A stretch of DNA of 64,000 nucleotides from Kibdelosporangium philippinense (GTDB lineage: Bacteria > Actinomycetota > Actinomycetes > Mycobacteriales > Pseudonocardiaceae), in the NCBI RefSeq assembly GCF_021390435.2, contig NZ_JAJVCN010000002.1:2542001-2606000 (forward strand), in the 5' to 3' direction. Positions within the stretch are counted from its first letter, which is position 1, and each line of letters opens with the position of its first letter. The notes under the pieces were generated by a model. That model worked only from the letters and a program-made list of their open reading frames with translations, searched no databases and was not told where the DNA came from. The position numbers were made by a program, and so were the translations under genes. Of the stretch, positions 7,409 through 15,103 are shown piece after piece.

Positions 7409-9013
7409 GTGCCGAGCATCGCCACGCGCATACCCGAGACGCTGCAGAGCATCAGGATCCTGCGCCGGGCCGGGCTGGTACCGCTGCCGAGGATCGACGA
7501 AGGCGTCCGATCACTGCGCCTGGTCAAGCAGATCGGTGTGATCGCGGGCCCAGTCCGGATGTCCGCCCGGCGCGACCCCCGCAAGCTCGGGCTGGTCGAC
7601 GAGCTCGGGCCGCTGACGTTCCGGCAGCTCGAAGGACGTTCCAACGCGTTGGCACGGGCCTGGGCGCGGCGCGGGCTGAACGAGAACTCGGTGATCGGCG
7701 TGCTGTGCCGTGACCACAGGGGACTGGTGGACACGATGCTGGCGGCAGGCAAGCTCGGAGCCAAGTTGCTCCTGCTGAACACGGGTTTCGCCAAGCCGCA
7801 GTTCGTCGACGTGATCAAGCGCGAGAACGTCTCCGCGCTGGTCTACGACGAGGAATTCGCCGACCTGCTCGACGCCTCGGATCTGCCGCGCTACCTGGCA
7901 TGGACCGACGGGGTCGCCGACGGCACGACTCTTGAGGACCTGATCGTCAACACCGACGACCGCCCGTTGCCCAACCCGCCAAAGCCCGGCGGGTTCGTGC
8001 TGCTGACCAGCGGCACCACCGGAACGCCGAAGGGCGCGCCACGGCAGGTCAAGTCGGGACTGTCGGCGGCTCAGTTTCTTGACCGGATTCCCTTGCGTGT
8101 CAACGAATGCACGGTCCTGGCGGCGCCTTTGTTCCACGGCACCGCGCTGTCCCAGTTCGTACTTTCGTTCGCCCTTGGCTGCACGGTCGTCGTCCGCCGG
8201 AAGTTCGATCCCGAGGCGACGCTGAAGATGGTGCAGGACAACAAAGCGACCGAGCTGGTGCTCGTTCCGACTATGCTGCAACGGATTCTGGACCTCGGTG
8301 ACGAGGTACTGAACTCGTACGACACGTCTTCGCTGCGAATCATCTTCTCCGCGGGTTCGGCACTGTCGCCAGAACTGGGCAACCGGGCCACCAAGGCATT
8401 CGGTGACGTCATCTACAACCTTTACGGCTCAACGGAAGTAGCCGTCGCCACGGTCGCCACCCCAGAGGATTGGCGCGCCGCGCCGGGGACTGTGGGCAAG
8501 GTTCCCTGCGGCTGCCGGGTTCAGCTGTACGACGACCACGGCAACCGGATCACCGAACCGGACGTGATCGGCCGCGTGTTCGTAGGCAGTGACCTGGCCT
8601 TCGGCGGCTACACCGACGGCCGGAACAAGGAAATCATCGACGGTCTGCTGTCCAGTGGCGACGTCGGGCATTTCGACGCCGAAGGGCGGCTGTTCATCGA
8701 CGGCCGGGACGACGAGATGATCGTGTCCGGCGGCGAGAACGTGTTCCCGGTCGAGGTGGAGAATCTGCTGGCTGAACACCCTGGCGTGGTCGAGGCGGCC
8801 GTGATCGGCGTGCCCGATCCGGATTTCGGCCACCGGCTGCGGGCGTTCGTGGTGCGCAGGGACGGTGTCGAACTGGACGAGGCAGGCGTGAAAGACCATG
8901 TCCGGGCGAACCTGGCCAGGTACAAGGTTCCTCGTGACGTCCGGTTCCTCGACTCGTTGCCGCGCAACCCGACGGGCAAGCTGCTGCGCAACCGGCTCGC
9001 CGAGATGGAGTGA
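7409..9013 (+). CDS. Acyl-CoA synthetase (AMP-forming, FadD-like)
   Basis: Adenylate-forming ligase of 534 residues that would activate a carboxylic acid to its CoA thioester. The P-loop LLTSGTTGTPKGAPRQ is at about residues 199-214, the YGSTE adenylation motif near 338, the SSGDVGHFDAEGRLFIDGRDDE hinge region near 415-437, and the catalytic Lys in NPTGKLLRN near 521. The GTG start at 7409 is preceded by GGAGGGG at 7399-7405, a good ribosome site; a longer frame from 7346 is unlikely. It resembles the mycobacterial FadD12-type long-chain enzymes, but acyl specificity cannot be read from sequence. It is monocistronic, divergent from the polymerase gene. Confidence 0.88.
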   Translation: MPSIATRIPETLQSIRILRRAGLVPLPRIDEGVRSLRLVKQIGVIAGPVRMSARRDPRKLGLVDELGPLTFRQLEGRSNALARAWARRGLNENSVIGVLCRDHRGLVDTMLAAGKLGAKLLLLNTGFAKPQFVDVIKRENVSALVYDEEFADLLDASDLPRYLAWTDGVADGTTLEDLIVNTDDRPLPNPPKPGGFVLLTSGTTGTPKGAPRQVKSGLSAAQFLDRIPLRVNECTVLAAPLFHGTALSQFVLSFALGCTVVVRRKFDPEATLKMVQDNKATELVLVPTMLQRILDLGDEVLNSYDTSSLRIIFSAGSALSPELGNRATKAFGDVIYNLYGSTEVAVATVATPEDWRAAPGTVGKVPCGCRVQLYDDHGNRITEPDVIGRVFVGSDLAFGGYTDGRNKEIIDGLLSSGDVGHFDAEGRLFIDGRDDEMIVSGGENVFPVEVENLLAEHPGVVEAAVIGVPDPDFGHRLRAFVVRRDGVELDEAGVKDHVRANLARYKVPRDVRFLDSLPRNPTGKLLRNRLAEME

Positions 9014-9047
9014 CAGCCCGCTGTCACCTCGTGTCAGATGTGGACGA

Positions 9048-9986
9048 TTAGTCCCATTCGATCCCGAATAGACCGGGTCCGAAATCGATCGCGACGGCGT
9101 GCACGCTCTTGCACGCGTCAAGTGTCAGATTTCGCATCCGCGCGTGTTTTTGTCCGGATGGGCGGGCGAACTGCTGGCACCGTCCCGGCGCGGCGGACGA
9201 ATTGAAGTGGATCTCGAGTAGATACTCACGAATCGGTCTGCGGAACTCGCGCCAGTGCGTCATGTTGCACTTCGGATACGGCGGTCCGGCATTCCGGAGT
9301 TCGTACTCGATCAGGTACGTGTCGCCCCGCCTAATCGGCTGGTCGAACATCAGCTCAGCGACCATCAGTCCATTCGCGTCATCCACCTGCTGGCGGCCGA
9401 GATGACAGTTGCGGATTGCGGTCAGCGCCGGGGTGCCCGCGCCGGGATCGTCCGACTTGTAGATCAACAGCCAGCGGTCCTGGCCGTCGGTACGGGCCTC
9501 GAAGACGGCTCGCGTTGTGATCAACTCCTGGCCGCCGTCATCGCCCAACTGGCAGCGGTCATGCAGGCCAACCAGGGTGAGCTGCTGCTCTTGATCGAGC
9601 GCTTCCGGGCTGCCGAGCGCGGCGAGAAGGCCGAGTAGGATCTCGCGTTCGAACTGGACCGTCTCGGCGACAGCGGGCACCGCGGCGGCTTGTTTGCCAC
9701 GCGGCCGCGGCGGTGGCAGAAGCGCGAGCAACGAACCGGGCGGCAACTTGAGGATATTTTCCAGTTCACCGAGTGCGGTCAGTGAGTCGTTACGCTCAGG
9801 TTGCCGCTTACCGGACTGCCAATAACTGAGGGCGGCAATGCTGACCGGTGTGCCGCGCGCGCGTAACCGCGCTTGTATTCGATCGAGGCTCAACCCGCTG
9901 GCCCGAATGGCCGAGCGGAGCGCTTCGGCGAACTGATTGTCGCCGTGCGCGTTTTCGATTTGTCCCCGAGCAGAGTTCCCCGACAT
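9048..9986 (-). CDS. XRE-like helix-turn-helix protein with large C-terminal domain
   Basis: 312-residue protein from ATG 9986. An N-terminal lambda-repressor-like HTH spans residues 17-80: FAEALRSAIRASGLSLDRIQ, then VSIAALSYWQSGKRQPER. A proline-rich linker (LLPPPRPRG) leads to a roughly 200-residue C-terminal domain without a motif I recognise. That domain has two Cys residues near its end (AAPGRCQQFARP, LTLDACKSVHA). Similar HTH proteins are widespread in Pseudonocardiales. Function beyond DNA binding is unknown. A longer frame back to 10082 was rejected because it would start within the divergent intergenic region. Confidence 0.7.
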   Translation of the reverse strand: MSGNSARGQIENAHGDNQFAEALRSAIRASGLSLDRIQARLRARGTPVSIAALSYWQSGKRQPERNDSLTALGELENILKLPPGSLLALLPPPRPRGKQAAAVPAVAETVQFEREILLGLLAALGSPEALDQEQQLTLVGLHDRCQLGDDGGQELITTRAVFEARTDGQDRWLLIYKSDDPGAGTPALTAIRNCHLGRQQVDDANGLMVAELMFDQPIRRGDTYLIEYELRNAGPPYPKCNMTHWREFRRPIREYLLEIHFNSSAAPGRCQQFARPSGQKHARMRNLTLDACKSVHAVAIDFGPGLFGIEWD

Positions 9987-10159
9987 GTGTACACCGACTA
10001 GTGTGAAGCTTTCCGACCCCTGAGCAGATGCGAAAGAGAGTATCAGCACCCATCGGCGTGTCGGCAGGTTCACAACGACCATAATTCAAGGTCATCTGGC
10101 CTAACGTGACTACGCTGAACGGAGTATTACTGGCAACTGGGAACACGTAGGATTCGTCA

Positions 10160-10768
10160 ATGCCACTGGTGTACCTGATCCGGCACGGCCAAGCGTCCTT
10201 CGGTGCCGACGACTACGACGTGCTTTCCCCGGTCGGGCACAGGCAGGGCAAGCACGTCGGAGCGGAGTTGCGGCGCCGTGGCGTGCGGGCCGACCAGGTC
10301 TGGAGCGGGTCGCTCAAGCGGCAGCGGGACACCGCGCTCGCGGCCGAGCTTGACGCCGATCCGCGGCAGGATTCTCGGTGGGACGAGTTCGACCACATCG
10401 GTCTGGTTCGTGAGATTCACGGCGATGTGGTCACTCCGCGCAGTTTCCAGGAATCGCTCGATGTCGCGCTGCGGCAGTGGGACGGGCTCCGCGGGTTCAC
10501 CGAAACTGTCGCGTCGGCGCTTGCGGATCTCCGCAAGTCGTTGGAAAGCGGTCAAACCGCGGTCGTGTTCACGTCCGGCGGTGTGATCGCGGCGGTCTGC
10601 GCGTCGCTGTGGGGTTTGGACGCCAACGGGTTCGTGGCCGTCAACCGGGTCTCGGTCAACTGCGGCATCACCAAACTCGTTGTCGGCCGGTCAGGCACGA
10701 GCCTGGTGACGTACAACGACCACGCCCACTTCGAAGGCGAGCACCGCGACCTACTCACTTACCGCTGA
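10160..10768 (+). CDS. Histidine phosphatase family protein lacking the second catalytic His
   Basis: 202 residues with the phosphoglycerate-mutase-type motif LIRHGQ at residues 6-11, whose His is the phospho-acceptor. Arg59-like (SGSLKRQRDTA) and acidic residues are present. In the usual C-terminal motif (V-x-H-G-G) the catalytic His is replaced: here the segment reads VVFTSGGVIAA near residues 134-144. This variant occurs in a subset of actinobacterial homologues, so it may be a subfamily trait. Substrate unknown. The gene is followed by a strong bidirectional hairpin shared with the convergent TetR gene. Confidence 0.8.
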   Translation: MPLVYLIRHGQASFGADDYDVLSPVGHRQGKHVGAELRRRGVRADQVWSGSLKRQRDTALAAELDADPRQDSRWDEFDHIGLVREIHGDVVTPRSFQESLDVALRQWDGLRGFTETVASALADLRKSLESGQTAVVFTSGGVIAAVCASLWGLDANGFVAVNRVSVNCGITKLVVGRSGTSLVTYNDHAHFEGEHRDLLTYR

Positions 10769-10771
10769 TCA

Positions 10772-10823
10772 GCCCTCGTGAGTGGTTATCCAGGTTCTAA
10801 CCCTGATAACCACTCACGAGGGC
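10772..10823. repeat. Hairpin repeat family copy 1, bidirectional terminator
   Basis: Left arm GCCCTCGTGAGTGGTTATC (10772-10790) pairs perfectly with 10805-10823, apart from one inner bulge, around a loop containing GTTCTAACCC. TTTT follows on the plus strand at 10824-10827, as in intrinsic terminators. It lies between the convergent phosphatase and TetR genes, and the TetR stop codon is inside the right arm. The same stem and loop recur at 15058-15103 and 54181-54222. Confidence 0.85.
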
Positions 10824-11416
10824 TTTTCGGCCGCGGCGATCAGCAGGTCGACGATCTTGACCGCCTTGTCGGTCTCCGGGGCGGCGCCGGTGATCATGTC
10901 GCTCCACACGAACGACTCGCACACGCGCACGATCACGTACGCCAGGTCGGCGAGGTCGATGTCGTCGCGCAGTTCGACCTCCTCACGCAGGAAGTCCGCG
11001 GTCCACTCGATCAGCCGGGCCTGCACGACACTCTGCTTGGACGTGATGATCCGCAGCGCGTACTCCGCGTCCTCGGCCACGAACTCTTGCAGCGCCTTGA
11101 AACTACGAATCTGAGCAAGCGACCGCTCAAGCACGCGGGTGAACAGCGTTCGACCGGAACCGCGTGACTTCGCGCGCGTGTCCTTCAGCGCACGCTCGTT
11201 GATCGCCCAGATCACCTCGCCGAGCAGCAGTTCACGGCTGCCGCACCAGCGGTACAGGGTCGCGCGGCTGACCCCGAGTTCGGCGGCCAGCTGCTGCATG
11301 TCGACCCGTCGTCCGTCCAAAAACCACTGCTTGGCCAGGCGGAACGCGTCGATGGGCGCCGTTTTGGGCGTCGGTGACGGTCCGCGCAGTGCGCGGGTGA
11401 GTGGTGTCGTGGACAT
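10814..11416 (-). CDS. TetR family transcriptional regulator (QsdR-like)
   Basis: 200-residue regulator from ATG 11416, with GGTGA about 6 bases upstream; ATG 11428 is an in-frame alternative. The HTH is MQQLAAELGVSRATLYRWCG, around residues 39-58, and the C-terminal domain is a helical ligand domain of the QsdR type. It is divergent from two acyl-CoA dehydrogenase genes with an 81-base gap, suggesting it represses a fatty-acid or acyl-CoA catabolic unit. The last codons and stop lie in the right arm of a dispersed hairpin repeat. Confidence 0.85.
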   Translation of the reverse strand: MSTTPLTRALRGPSPTPKTAPIDAFRLAKQWFLDGRRVDMQQLAAELGVSRATLYRWCGSRELLLGEVIWAINERALKDTRAKSRGSGRTLFTRVLERSLAQIRSFKALQEFVAEDAEYALRIITSKQSVVQARLIEWTADFLREEVELRDDIDLADLAYVIVRVCESFVWSDMITGAAPETDKAVKIVDLLIAAAEKPS

Positions 11417-11497
11417 GCGGTTCACCATACCGGGCGTCGCATCGTGGAGACACATTCTGCTGTTGACCAGTTTTGAGTCAAAGTGCAAACATGTCTC

Positions 11498-12670
11498 ATG
11501 GACTTCCGTGACACCGCAGCCGAGGCGGCGTTCCGTGCGAAGCTACGCGACTGGTACGGCCAGAACTTCGACCCCGCCGACATACCCGGCGCGGGCCGTC
11601 CGGAGGTCGACTACATGCGCGCGTGGAGCCACAAGCTCTTCGACGCCGGCTACGTCGGGCTGACCTGGCCGAAGGAGTACGGCGGTGCCGGTCTTTCGCC
11701 CAGCTACCAGGCCATTTACTTCGAGGAGATGGTCCGCGCGCAGGCACCGGAGCACATCGGGCTGATCGGCCTGAACATGGCGGGCCCGACGATCATGGCG
11801 TGGGGCACGGCCGAGCAGAAGCAGCGGTACCTGCAGAAGCTGTTGTCCGGTGAGGAAATCTGGTGCCAGGGCTTCTCCGAGCCCGGCAGCGGTTCCGACC
11901 TCGCGGGCGCGCGCACGACCGCGGTGCTGGACGGCGATCACTGGGTGGTCAACGGCCAGAAAGTGTGGTCTTCGTGGGCGCACATCGCCGACTGGTGCAT
12001 CCTCGTGGTACGCACCGACCCGGGCGCCGAGAAGCACGCCGGCCTGTCGTACCTGCTGGTCGACATGCACGCGCCGGGCGTGGAAGTCCGCCCGCTCAAA
12101 CAGATCACCGGTGATCCGGAGTTCAACGAGATCTTCTTCGACAACGTGCGGGTGCCGAAGGACTCCATCCTCGGCAAGCCGGGCGACGGCTGGAAAGTCG
12201 CGATGACCACGCTGCTGCACGAGCGCGGCACGCTGGCGTTCGCGCTGGTCGGCCAGTTCCGGCAGCACTTCACCAAGCTGGTCGAACTGGCCAAGCAGCC
12301 CGCGTCGGACGGCAGCATTCCGGCGGACGATCCGGTTGTCCGTGACACGATCGCGCGTGAATGGATCGCGCTGCAGTCGTTGGCGTTCACCAACTATCGG
12401 ACCCTGACGACGCTGTTGACCAAGGGGCAGCCGGGTCCGGAGAGCTCTGTGGTGAAACTCGTGTGGAGCGAGGCGAACCAGCGGCTGACGAAGTTCGCAC
12501 GCAGCCTGCAGGGTCTGTCCGGGATGCTCGACGACAAGGGCGCGGTGTGGGACGGCTATTGGCAGTACCGCCAGTTGCGCAGCCGTGGCAACACCATCGA
12601 AGCAGGCACTTCCGAGATTCTTCGCAACATCGTGGCCGAGCGGGTGCTCGGGCTGCCTAGGAGCCGTTGA
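11498..12670 (+). CDS. Acyl-CoA dehydrogenase, first of a pair
   Basis: 390-residue flavoenzyme for alpha,beta-oxidation of an acyl-CoA. Visible family features are WCQGFSEPGSGSDLAGARTTA (FAD/substrate loop, around 130-150), the KVWSSWAHIADWC segment, and the C-terminal IEAGTSEILRNIVAERVLGL at about 367-386. The start is ATG 11498; an upstream GTG at 11483 in frame is less likely. The stop overlaps the start of the next dehydrogenase (TGATG), so the two are co-translated. Adjacent pairs of this kind form alpha2-beta2 heterotetramers in mycobacterial sterol side-chain degradation. The same assembly here is inferred. Confidence 0.9.
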   Translation: MDFRDTAAEAAFRAKLRDWYGQNFDPADIPGAGRPEVDYMRAWSHKLFDAGYVGLTWPKEYGGAGLSPSYQAIYFEEMVRAQAPEHIGLIGLNMAGPTIMAWGTAEQKQRYLQKLLSGEEIWCQGFSEPGSGSDLAGARTTAVLDGDHWVVNGQKVWSSWAHIADWCILVVRTDPGAEKHAGLSYLLVDMHAPGVEVRPLKQITGDPEFNEIFFDNVRVPKDSILGKPGDGWKVAMTTLLHERGTLAFALVGQFRQHFTKLVELAKQPASDGSIPADDPVVRDTIAREWIALQSLAFTNYRTLTTLLTKGQPGPESSVVKLVWSEANQRLTKFARSLQGLSGMLDDKGAVWDGYWQYRQLRSRGNTIEAGTSEILRNIVAERVLGLPRSR

Positions 12671-13707
12671 TGGACTTCGCATTCTCGTCCGAACAGGACA
12701 TGCTGCGTACGGCCGCACGGGAGTTCCTGGCCGAGCAGTACCCGTTGACCGATGTTCCGGCGATCATCGACGGCGAGCCGGGCTGGCAGCCCGACAGCTG
12801 GAAGCAGATCGCGGACCTCGGCTGGACCGACGACGAGTTGACCCTGCTCGACCAGGTCGTGCTGTTCGAGGAAACCGGCGCCGCGCTGCTGCCCGCGCCT
12901 TTGTTCACCACGATCGCGCTTGCGCTTCCGGCGATCCGGCACGACAAGGACCTGCTTGCCTCGGTCGCGTCCGGTGATCTCAAGCTGACCCTGGCGTGGG
13001 CGGAATCCGGCCGTCCACAGGGCATTGCCGACACCGACTTGGGTACAACGGTCGACGCGGACGGTCGCGTGACCGGCCGGAAAATCCTTGTGCCAGACGC
13101 GGCTTTCGCCGACGCGTTCGTGGTCACGGTGGCAGGACCGGAACTCCGGCTCGTTCGTGCCGCCGACGCGACCGTGACCGCTGTGTCTACTTCGGACCAA
13201 TCGCGCCGGTTGTCCGAAGTGGAATTCACTGGCGCGCCTTCACAGGCGTTGGGCGACGCGTCCGTGCTCGCCGACATCGAGAACCGGGCGTTCGTGCTCG
13301 CCGCGGCTGAGGCCCTCGGCGTCGGCCGCCGGGCGCTGGAGGAAGGCATCGCGCACGCGTCCACCCGCGAACAGTTCGGCCGCGTGATCGGCACGTACCA
13401 GGCCGTATCGCACCAGCTCGTGGACTCGTACGCGGACCTTGAGCTGGCCAGGTCGCTGACCTATTGGGCGGCGTGGGCGCTCTCCGAGGGCGACGACCAG
13501 GCGGGCGTGGCCATCGCGGCTGCCAAGGCGGCGGCTGCCGAGGCCGCGGTCACCGCGTGCGAACGCTCGATCCAGGTGCACGGCGGAGTGGGCATGACCT
13601 GGGAACACTTCCTGCACCGGCTGTACAAGCGGGCCCAGTGGCTTGAGGCTTTCGGCGCGAGCGCACGGACCCTGCGAGGCAGGATCGCGGACAGCGTGCT
13701 GGGTTGA
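12670..13707 (+). CDS. Acyl-CoA dehydrogenase, second of a pair
   Basis: 345-residue acyl-CoA dehydrogenase with a shorter middle domain than its partner. The N-terminus MDFAFSSEQDMLRTAAREFL is typical. The C-terminal helix bundle contains STREQFGRVIGTYQAVSHQL and QVHGGVGMTWEHFLHRLYKR, whose Glu after MTW is at the position of the catalytic base in isovaleryl/short-chain family members. ATG 12670 overlaps the preceding TGA. The pairing with a larger dehydrogenase suggests a two-subunit enzyme acting on a bulky acyl-CoA. The TetR divergent from the pair probably controls both. Confidence 0.9.
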   Translation: MDFAFSSEQDMLRTAAREFLAEQYPLTDVPAIIDGEPGWQPDSWKQIADLGWTDDELTLLDQVVLFEETGAALLPAPLFTTIALALPAIRHDKDLLASVASGDLKLTLAWAESGRPQGIADTDLGTTVDADGRVTGRKILVPDAAFADAFVVTVAGPELRLVRAADATVTAVSTSDQSRRLSEVEFTGAPSQALGDASVLADIENRAFVLAAAEALGVGRRALEEGIAHASTREQFGRVIGTYQAVSHQLVDSYADLELARSLTYWAAWALSEGDDQAGVAIAAAKAAAAEAAVTACERSIQVHGGVGMTWEHFLHRLYKRAQWLEAFGASARTLRGRIADSVLG

Positions 13708-13713
13708 TTCCCG

Positions 13714-13777
13714 GGATGGCTTCCCGGTCGGATTGGGTGCCCAGTACCTACTACTTGGGGTGACCGGGAAGCCATCC
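13714..13777. terminator. Long inverted repeat after the dehydrogenase pair
   Basis: GGATGGCTTCCCGGTC (13714-13729) pairs perfectly over 16 bases with 13762-13777 around a 32-base loop. No clear T-run follows. It directly follows the stop at 13707 and ends 7 bases before the next start, so it most likely ends the dehydrogenase transcript; it could also shape the leader of the small TPR gene. Confidence 0.6.
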
Positions 13778-13784
13778 TGATCAC

Positions 13785-13997
13785 GTGAACGAGTCACTTG
13801 CCGACGAGACCGCGCTGCTCAGCGACGAGGTCGCCGCGATGTTCAACGACCTTGGCGTCCTGATGGCGCTGCGCGGCCACACGGCGGAAGCCGAGCGGTT
13901 CTACCGCCGTTCGATAGAGATCCGTCAGAGGCTGCCCCAAGACACCGACAAAACCGCGCTGACCTGGCGGAACCTGGCCGTTCTGCCGGCAGGCTGA
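13785..13997 (+). CDS. Short TPR-like protein, possibly truncated
   Basis: 70-residue product from GTG 13785. It contains one recognisable tetratricopeptide unit: FNDLGVLMALRGHTAEAERFYRRSIEIRQR, followed by the beginning of a second (TALTWRNLAVL) that stops abruptly. The pattern matches the repeats of the 311-residue TPR gene that follows, so this may be the surviving 5' piece of a longer TPR gene. No Shine-Dalgarno is obvious because the start sits next to a hairpin arm. Real but possibly non-functional. Confidence 0.5.
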   Translation: MNESLADETALLSDEVAAMFNDLGVLMALRGHTAEAERFYRRSIEIRQRLPQDTDKTALTWRNLAVLPAG

Positions 13998-14000
13998 TGG

Positions 14001-14033
14001 CGGTCCTCGGTGTCTAGGGGTCGCCGAGGACCG
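14001..14033. terminator. Hairpin after the short TPR gene
   Basis: CGGTCCTCGG (14001-14010) pairs perfectly with CCGAGGACCG (14024-14033) around a 13-base loop, three bases after the stop at 13997. No T-run follows on the plus strand, so termination is inferred from position. Confidence 0.55.
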
Positions 14034-14045
14034 TGCAGTGGGTGA

Positions 14046-14058
14046 TTTACGTCGTAAA
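14046..14058. promoter_or_regulatory. Odd-length palindrome TTTACGTCGTAAA upstream of the TPR gene
   Basis: The 13-base sequence is a perfect dyad around a central T, in AT-richer DNA than its surroundings, 64 bases before the ATG at 14122. Position and symmetry suggest an operator or part of a promoter. No regulator is adjacent and the motif is not one I recognise. Confidence 0.3.
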
Positions 14059-14121
14059 GTCCTGCCATCATGATGTCTTCCGACATGAAACGGCAGGGAA
14101 ACACGATGTGCAGCGCCGGCG

Positions 14122-15057
14122 ATGCTCGATCCGATAGCTGAGGCGCGCAGGCGTCTCGGCTTGGCCCGCCGGTTCTACGACGAAGGAAGGGCCGAGGAAG
14201 CGGTCGTGGTCGCGGAGACCGCGCTCGCGGTCGTCGAGCACGCGGGCGGCCCCAACCACCCAGCCATCGCGGGTGCGTGCATCGAGCTCAGCCTGCTGCA
14301 CGAGCGGCTTTCGCAGTACATCAAAGCCGAGCGGTACGCGCGGCGGGCGATCGTGATCACCGAGGAGTACTCCCGCGACGACGAGACGCTGGTCCGCTTA
14401 CGGGTCAAGGCGCTCGGGTGCCTCGCGATGATCGAGCGGGTCCGTAACCGCTTCGGCAGTGCCGAGGTGCTCTACAAATCCGCCCTCGACCTGGCCGAGA
14501 ACGGCACGTGGCCGCATCCGGAGGAGCTGGCCGAGCTGATGTGCGGGCTCGGCGCGGTGTACCTGTTCTCCAGCCGGTTCGACGAGGCCGAGCTGCTCTA
14601 CCGGCAGGCATTGGACCTGGTCGGGGCGGAAAAACCGACCTCTGCCGTGGTCTGGCACCACATGGCCGAGCTCGACCTGATGCTCAGCCGCTTCGTCACC
14701 GGCGAGTCCTACGCGCGGCGCGCGCTGACCCTGCGTGAGAACACGCTCGGCCCGGACCATGCCGCGACCGCCAATGAGCGCGCGATGCTGGCCGCGGTCC
14801 TGGCCCGGCAAGGCAACCTTGACCTGGCCGAGAAGCTGTACCGCAAGGCGATCTCGACGTTCGAACGCGTGCTGCCGCCCAACCACTACGACCTGGCCGT
14901 GGCCTGCGCCGACTTCGGCATGCTGATGGCCGCGAAGGGCAACATGGCGGCTGCTGGCCGGTTGGCCCAGCGTGCGTTGGACATCAAGACCAAGATCCTT
15001 GGCCGTAACCACCCCGAAGTCCAGCAGGCCGTCGAGGACCTGGCCAGGTACAACTAG
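14122..15057 (+). CDS. Tetratricopeptide repeat protein
   Basis: 311-residue soluble protein built almost wholly of TPR units of the kinesin-light-chain type (about 42 residues each), such as AEVLYKSALDLAENGTWPHP, DEAELLYRQALDLVGAEKP and LAEKLYRKAISTFERVLPPN. No catalytic or DNA-binding domain is visible. Such proteins act as protein-protein scaffolds, and in this group are often found with SARP or CHAT-domain genes. The ATG is preceded by a 24-codon open frame (from 14070) ending at the TPR start region, possibly an incidental leader. The stop at 15057 abuts hairpin-repeat copy 2. Confidence 0.75.
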   Translation: MLDPIAEARRRLGLARRFYDEGRAEEAVVVAETALAVVEHAGGPNHPAIAGACIELSLLHERLSQYIKAERYARRAIVITEEYSRDDETLVRLRVKALGCLAMIERVRNRFGSAEVLYKSALDLAENGTWPHPEELAELMCGLGAVYLFSSRFDEAELLYRQALDLVGAEKPTSAVVWHHMAELDLMLSRFVTGESYARRALTLRENTLGPDHAATANERAMLAAVLARQGNLDLAEKLYRKAISTFERVLPPNHYDLAVACADFGMLMAAKGNMAAAGRLAQRALDIKTKILGRNHPEVQQAVEDLARYN

Positions 15058-15103
15058 GTCGTGAGTGGTTAGCCGTGTTCTAACTCGCGTAACCACTCAC
15101 GAC
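15058..15103. repeat. Hairpin repeat family copy 2
   Basis: GTCGTGAGTGGTTA (15058-15071) pairs perfectly with 15090-15103, loop centre GTTCTAAC. It separates convergent genes. The stop codon of the TPR gene (15055-15057) abuts the left arm. The last codons of the minus-strand winged-helix gene (VVSGYAS plus stop) are encoded by the right half of the repeat. Stem and loop match the copies at 10772 and 54181. Confidence 0.85.
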
